Assembly: GCA_025769875.1 (NCBI GenBank)
Contig: JAGFNK010000598.1
Span: forward strand, 1-31,161
Direction: 5' to 3'
DNA length: 31,161 nucleotides
From: Russula earlei
Lineage: Eukaryota; Basidiomycota; Agaricomycetes; Russulales; Russulaceae
The stretch's first letter is position 1. Each line of letters begins with the position of its first letter. A program made the position numbers and the translations under genes. Under the pieces are notes generated by a model that ran no database searches, was not told the DNA's origin, and saw only the letters and a list, made by a program, of their open reading frames with translations. Of the stretch, positions 29,491-31,161 are shown piece after piece.

Positions 29491-31161
29491 TTGGACCCCC
29501 TTCTGCACCGAGAAGGGACACAGTCCAAATCAGTATGATACAAAGAGAAATCAATTACCCCAAAGGTTTTACCAGGAATATTCACTCCCCATCCATTGCC
29601 TTAAAAGTTACTCTTGTGGGGAAGACAAGCAGCAAAGAAATCGGTGCAAGAGCCCTGCTTGACAGCGGAGCAGAAGGATTGATAATCCATGAACGATTCG
29701 CACAAAGACACCACCTGCACCTCCAAACTATGACCAAACCCCTGCCAGCACAAAATGTAGATGGAACACAAAATGCCAATGGACTAATACGCTTTAGCAC
29801 CATCCAAAGACTTTGCATACAAGCACACACAGGCGCTACTCACGACGAACAAGCAGAATTCCTTGTCACTAACATTGGAGATCACGACATTATCTTAGGG
29901 ACAGACTGGCTACGACACCACAACCCAGATATCGATTGGGCAAATGATACAATCACACTGAGGAACTGTCCCCAAGCCTGCCTTACCACACATCCAAGCA
30001 TAACCATTGCATCTGCATCTGGAATGCGGAATTACCAAATACAAGCACTTGCTTTCCCTGCAGAAGAAGAACCTGAGTTTGCAAATGTTGCTGCACTAAT
30101 CTTCCCAGATACCGAAGGACTATTGAACCCATGTGTTGACAAACAAATCCACGATGCATTTAGACCAATAACAGTCAACATAAGAGCCAAATCAACCACA
30201 GCTACCAAGCTAGCTCATGCAGAGACACCCCCCAAGACATTAGATGAACTTATCCCTGCCCAATTCTTAAAATGGAAAAAGGTTTTCAATGAACAAGCTT
30301 CCCAACGCCTTCCTGCTCACCAACCATGGGACCATGCAATCAATCTGAAACCAGGGATTGCCCGACGCAATTCTGGTATCTATCGACTTACTCCCAAGGA
30401 ACTACAAGCCTTAAAGGAATACCTAGATGAACACTTAAAAGAGGCACTATCCGACCATCAAAAGCAGCTATTGCTAGTCCATTCTTCTTTGTAGAAAAGA
30501 AAGGAGGAAATCTACGACCAGTACAAGACTACAGAGCCCTGAACACAGCAACTGTCAAAGACACCTATCCACTACCTTTGATTCCTGACTTAATTGACAA
30601 ACTCCAAGGAGCCCAATACTTTACCAAGTTTGACGTATGATGGGGATACAACAATATCCGCCTAAGAGAGGGCAACAAACACCTCGCAGCATTCAAGACA
30701 CCATTAGGACTCTTCAAACCTTTGATAATGACATTCAGTCTCTGCAATGCCCCAGCCACTTTCCAACACTTTATGAACACCATCCTAGCAAAATACATTG
30801 CCACTGGACAAGTGATCATCTATCTAGATGATATACTAATCATTGCACAAACCTTGAACGAACTAGATGACTGGATAAACAAGATCCTAAAAACACTCCA
30901 AGACCATGACTTATACTTGAAACCAGAGGAAATGTGCTTTTCGACAACCTCTATTAGTTACCTAGGCATCAATATCTCCCAGGACGAATATCCATGGACC
31001 AAGACAGTTTAATAGGCATTACAAAGTGGCCTACTCCAACCAACTTTACGGAAGTACAAGCATTTCTAGGATTTGCAACTTCTATTGACAATTTATCCAC
31101 CAATACTCACAAATGGCATGACCCTTGTTTAATCTAACAAAGAAAGAACACCCTTTAAATG
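29475..31161 (+). pseudogene. pol: Family E pol, protease and RT (partial, decayed)
   Basis: In the -1 frame to gag, open from 29475. Protease ALLDSGAEGLIIHERF (about 29650-29700), LGTDWLRHHNPDIDW; RT entry WDHAINLKPG and [16 protein letters not shown]. Frameshift near 30450-30480, then [37 protein letters not shown], catalytic YLDD (IIYLDDILII, near 30820-30845), LKPEEMCF, and past a further shift WPTPTNFTEVQAFLGF. TGA codons replace arginine in three family-invariant motifs: DV*WGYNN (30638-30640), NFY*QFI (31086-31088), MA*PLFNLT (31119-31121). Inactive; continues outside the window. Confidence 0.85.
29481..29487 (+). promoter_or_regulatory. Predicted -1 frameshift site, family E
   Basis: Gag ends ATA GAT TTT TAA. 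A -1 slip on A GAT TTT reads …DF-LIGPPSAPRRDTVQIS… into the protease frame, open from 29475. It resembles the family B site (G GAT TTT) and has the same placement. Confidence 0.55.

Larger units (their letters stand above)
27541..31161 (+). mobile_element. Ty3/gypsy family E element, 5' part (runs off window)
   Basis: 5' LTR 27541-28502, gag, frameshift site, protease and RT in plus orientation. RNase H, integrase and the 3' LTR lie beyond 31161. A solo LTR of the same family is at 9472-10466. Confidence 0.9.

Overview
The window reads as transposon-packed DNA from a filamentous fungus, most likely an agaricomycete basidiomycete. It holds Ty3/gypsy elements (one a chromodomain element), a Ty1/copia element primed by an initiator-tRNA fragment, and a Tc1-type DNA transposon. 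The species assignment is inference. I see no convincing host gene, rRNA, tRNA or CRISPR. Almost everything is explained by nested mobile elements in different states of decay.

Layout. (i) 164-3046 is the pol and gag of a minus-strand gypsy element, family A copy 1. Its 5' LTR (3172-10628) is split by two later insertions: a complete copia element (3491-9176, TSD gagtc) and a solo LTR of gypsy family E (9472-10466, TSD cattg). (ii) 10629-13481 is a second minus-strand copy of family A, cut off in reverse transcriptase where copy 1's LTR begins. (iii) An LTR of another family (D) starts at 13482 and is interrupted by a complete young chromovirus, family B (13549-20964, TSD ctcac, LTRs differing at 3 of 494 positions); D resumes at 20970. 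(iv) 21.7-24.0 kb holds hairpins, a short tandem repeat, one open reading frame of unknown function without an ATG, and a promoter-like minus-strand stretch. (v) 23966-27480 is a broken coding sequence of unknown family, split by a Tc1-type transposon (24517-26134, TA duplication). (vi) 27541-31161 is the 5' LTR, gag and first part of pol of a family E element that leaves the window.

How the parts work. Each LTR element encodes Gag (capsid, usually with CCHC nucleocapsid knuckles) and Pol (protease, reverse transcriptase/RNase H, integrase). In all three gypsy families pol lies in the -1 frame relative to gag, and the junction carries a G/A-GAT-TTT or G-GGT-TTT slippery heptamer just before the gag stop. 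Family B also shows a self-priming arrangement (12-nt complement between the predicted transcript start and the primer site), an internal copy of its polypurine tract in pol, and two extra zinc knuckles downstream of the chromodomain.

Decay. In copia, A and E, 14 of the 15 premature stops I list are TGA, mostly where the family has arginine, and LTR or copy comparisons show TpG/CpA pairs at former CpG sites. This fits methyl-CpG deamination or an RIP-like process. Family B instead carries clustered one-base insertions.
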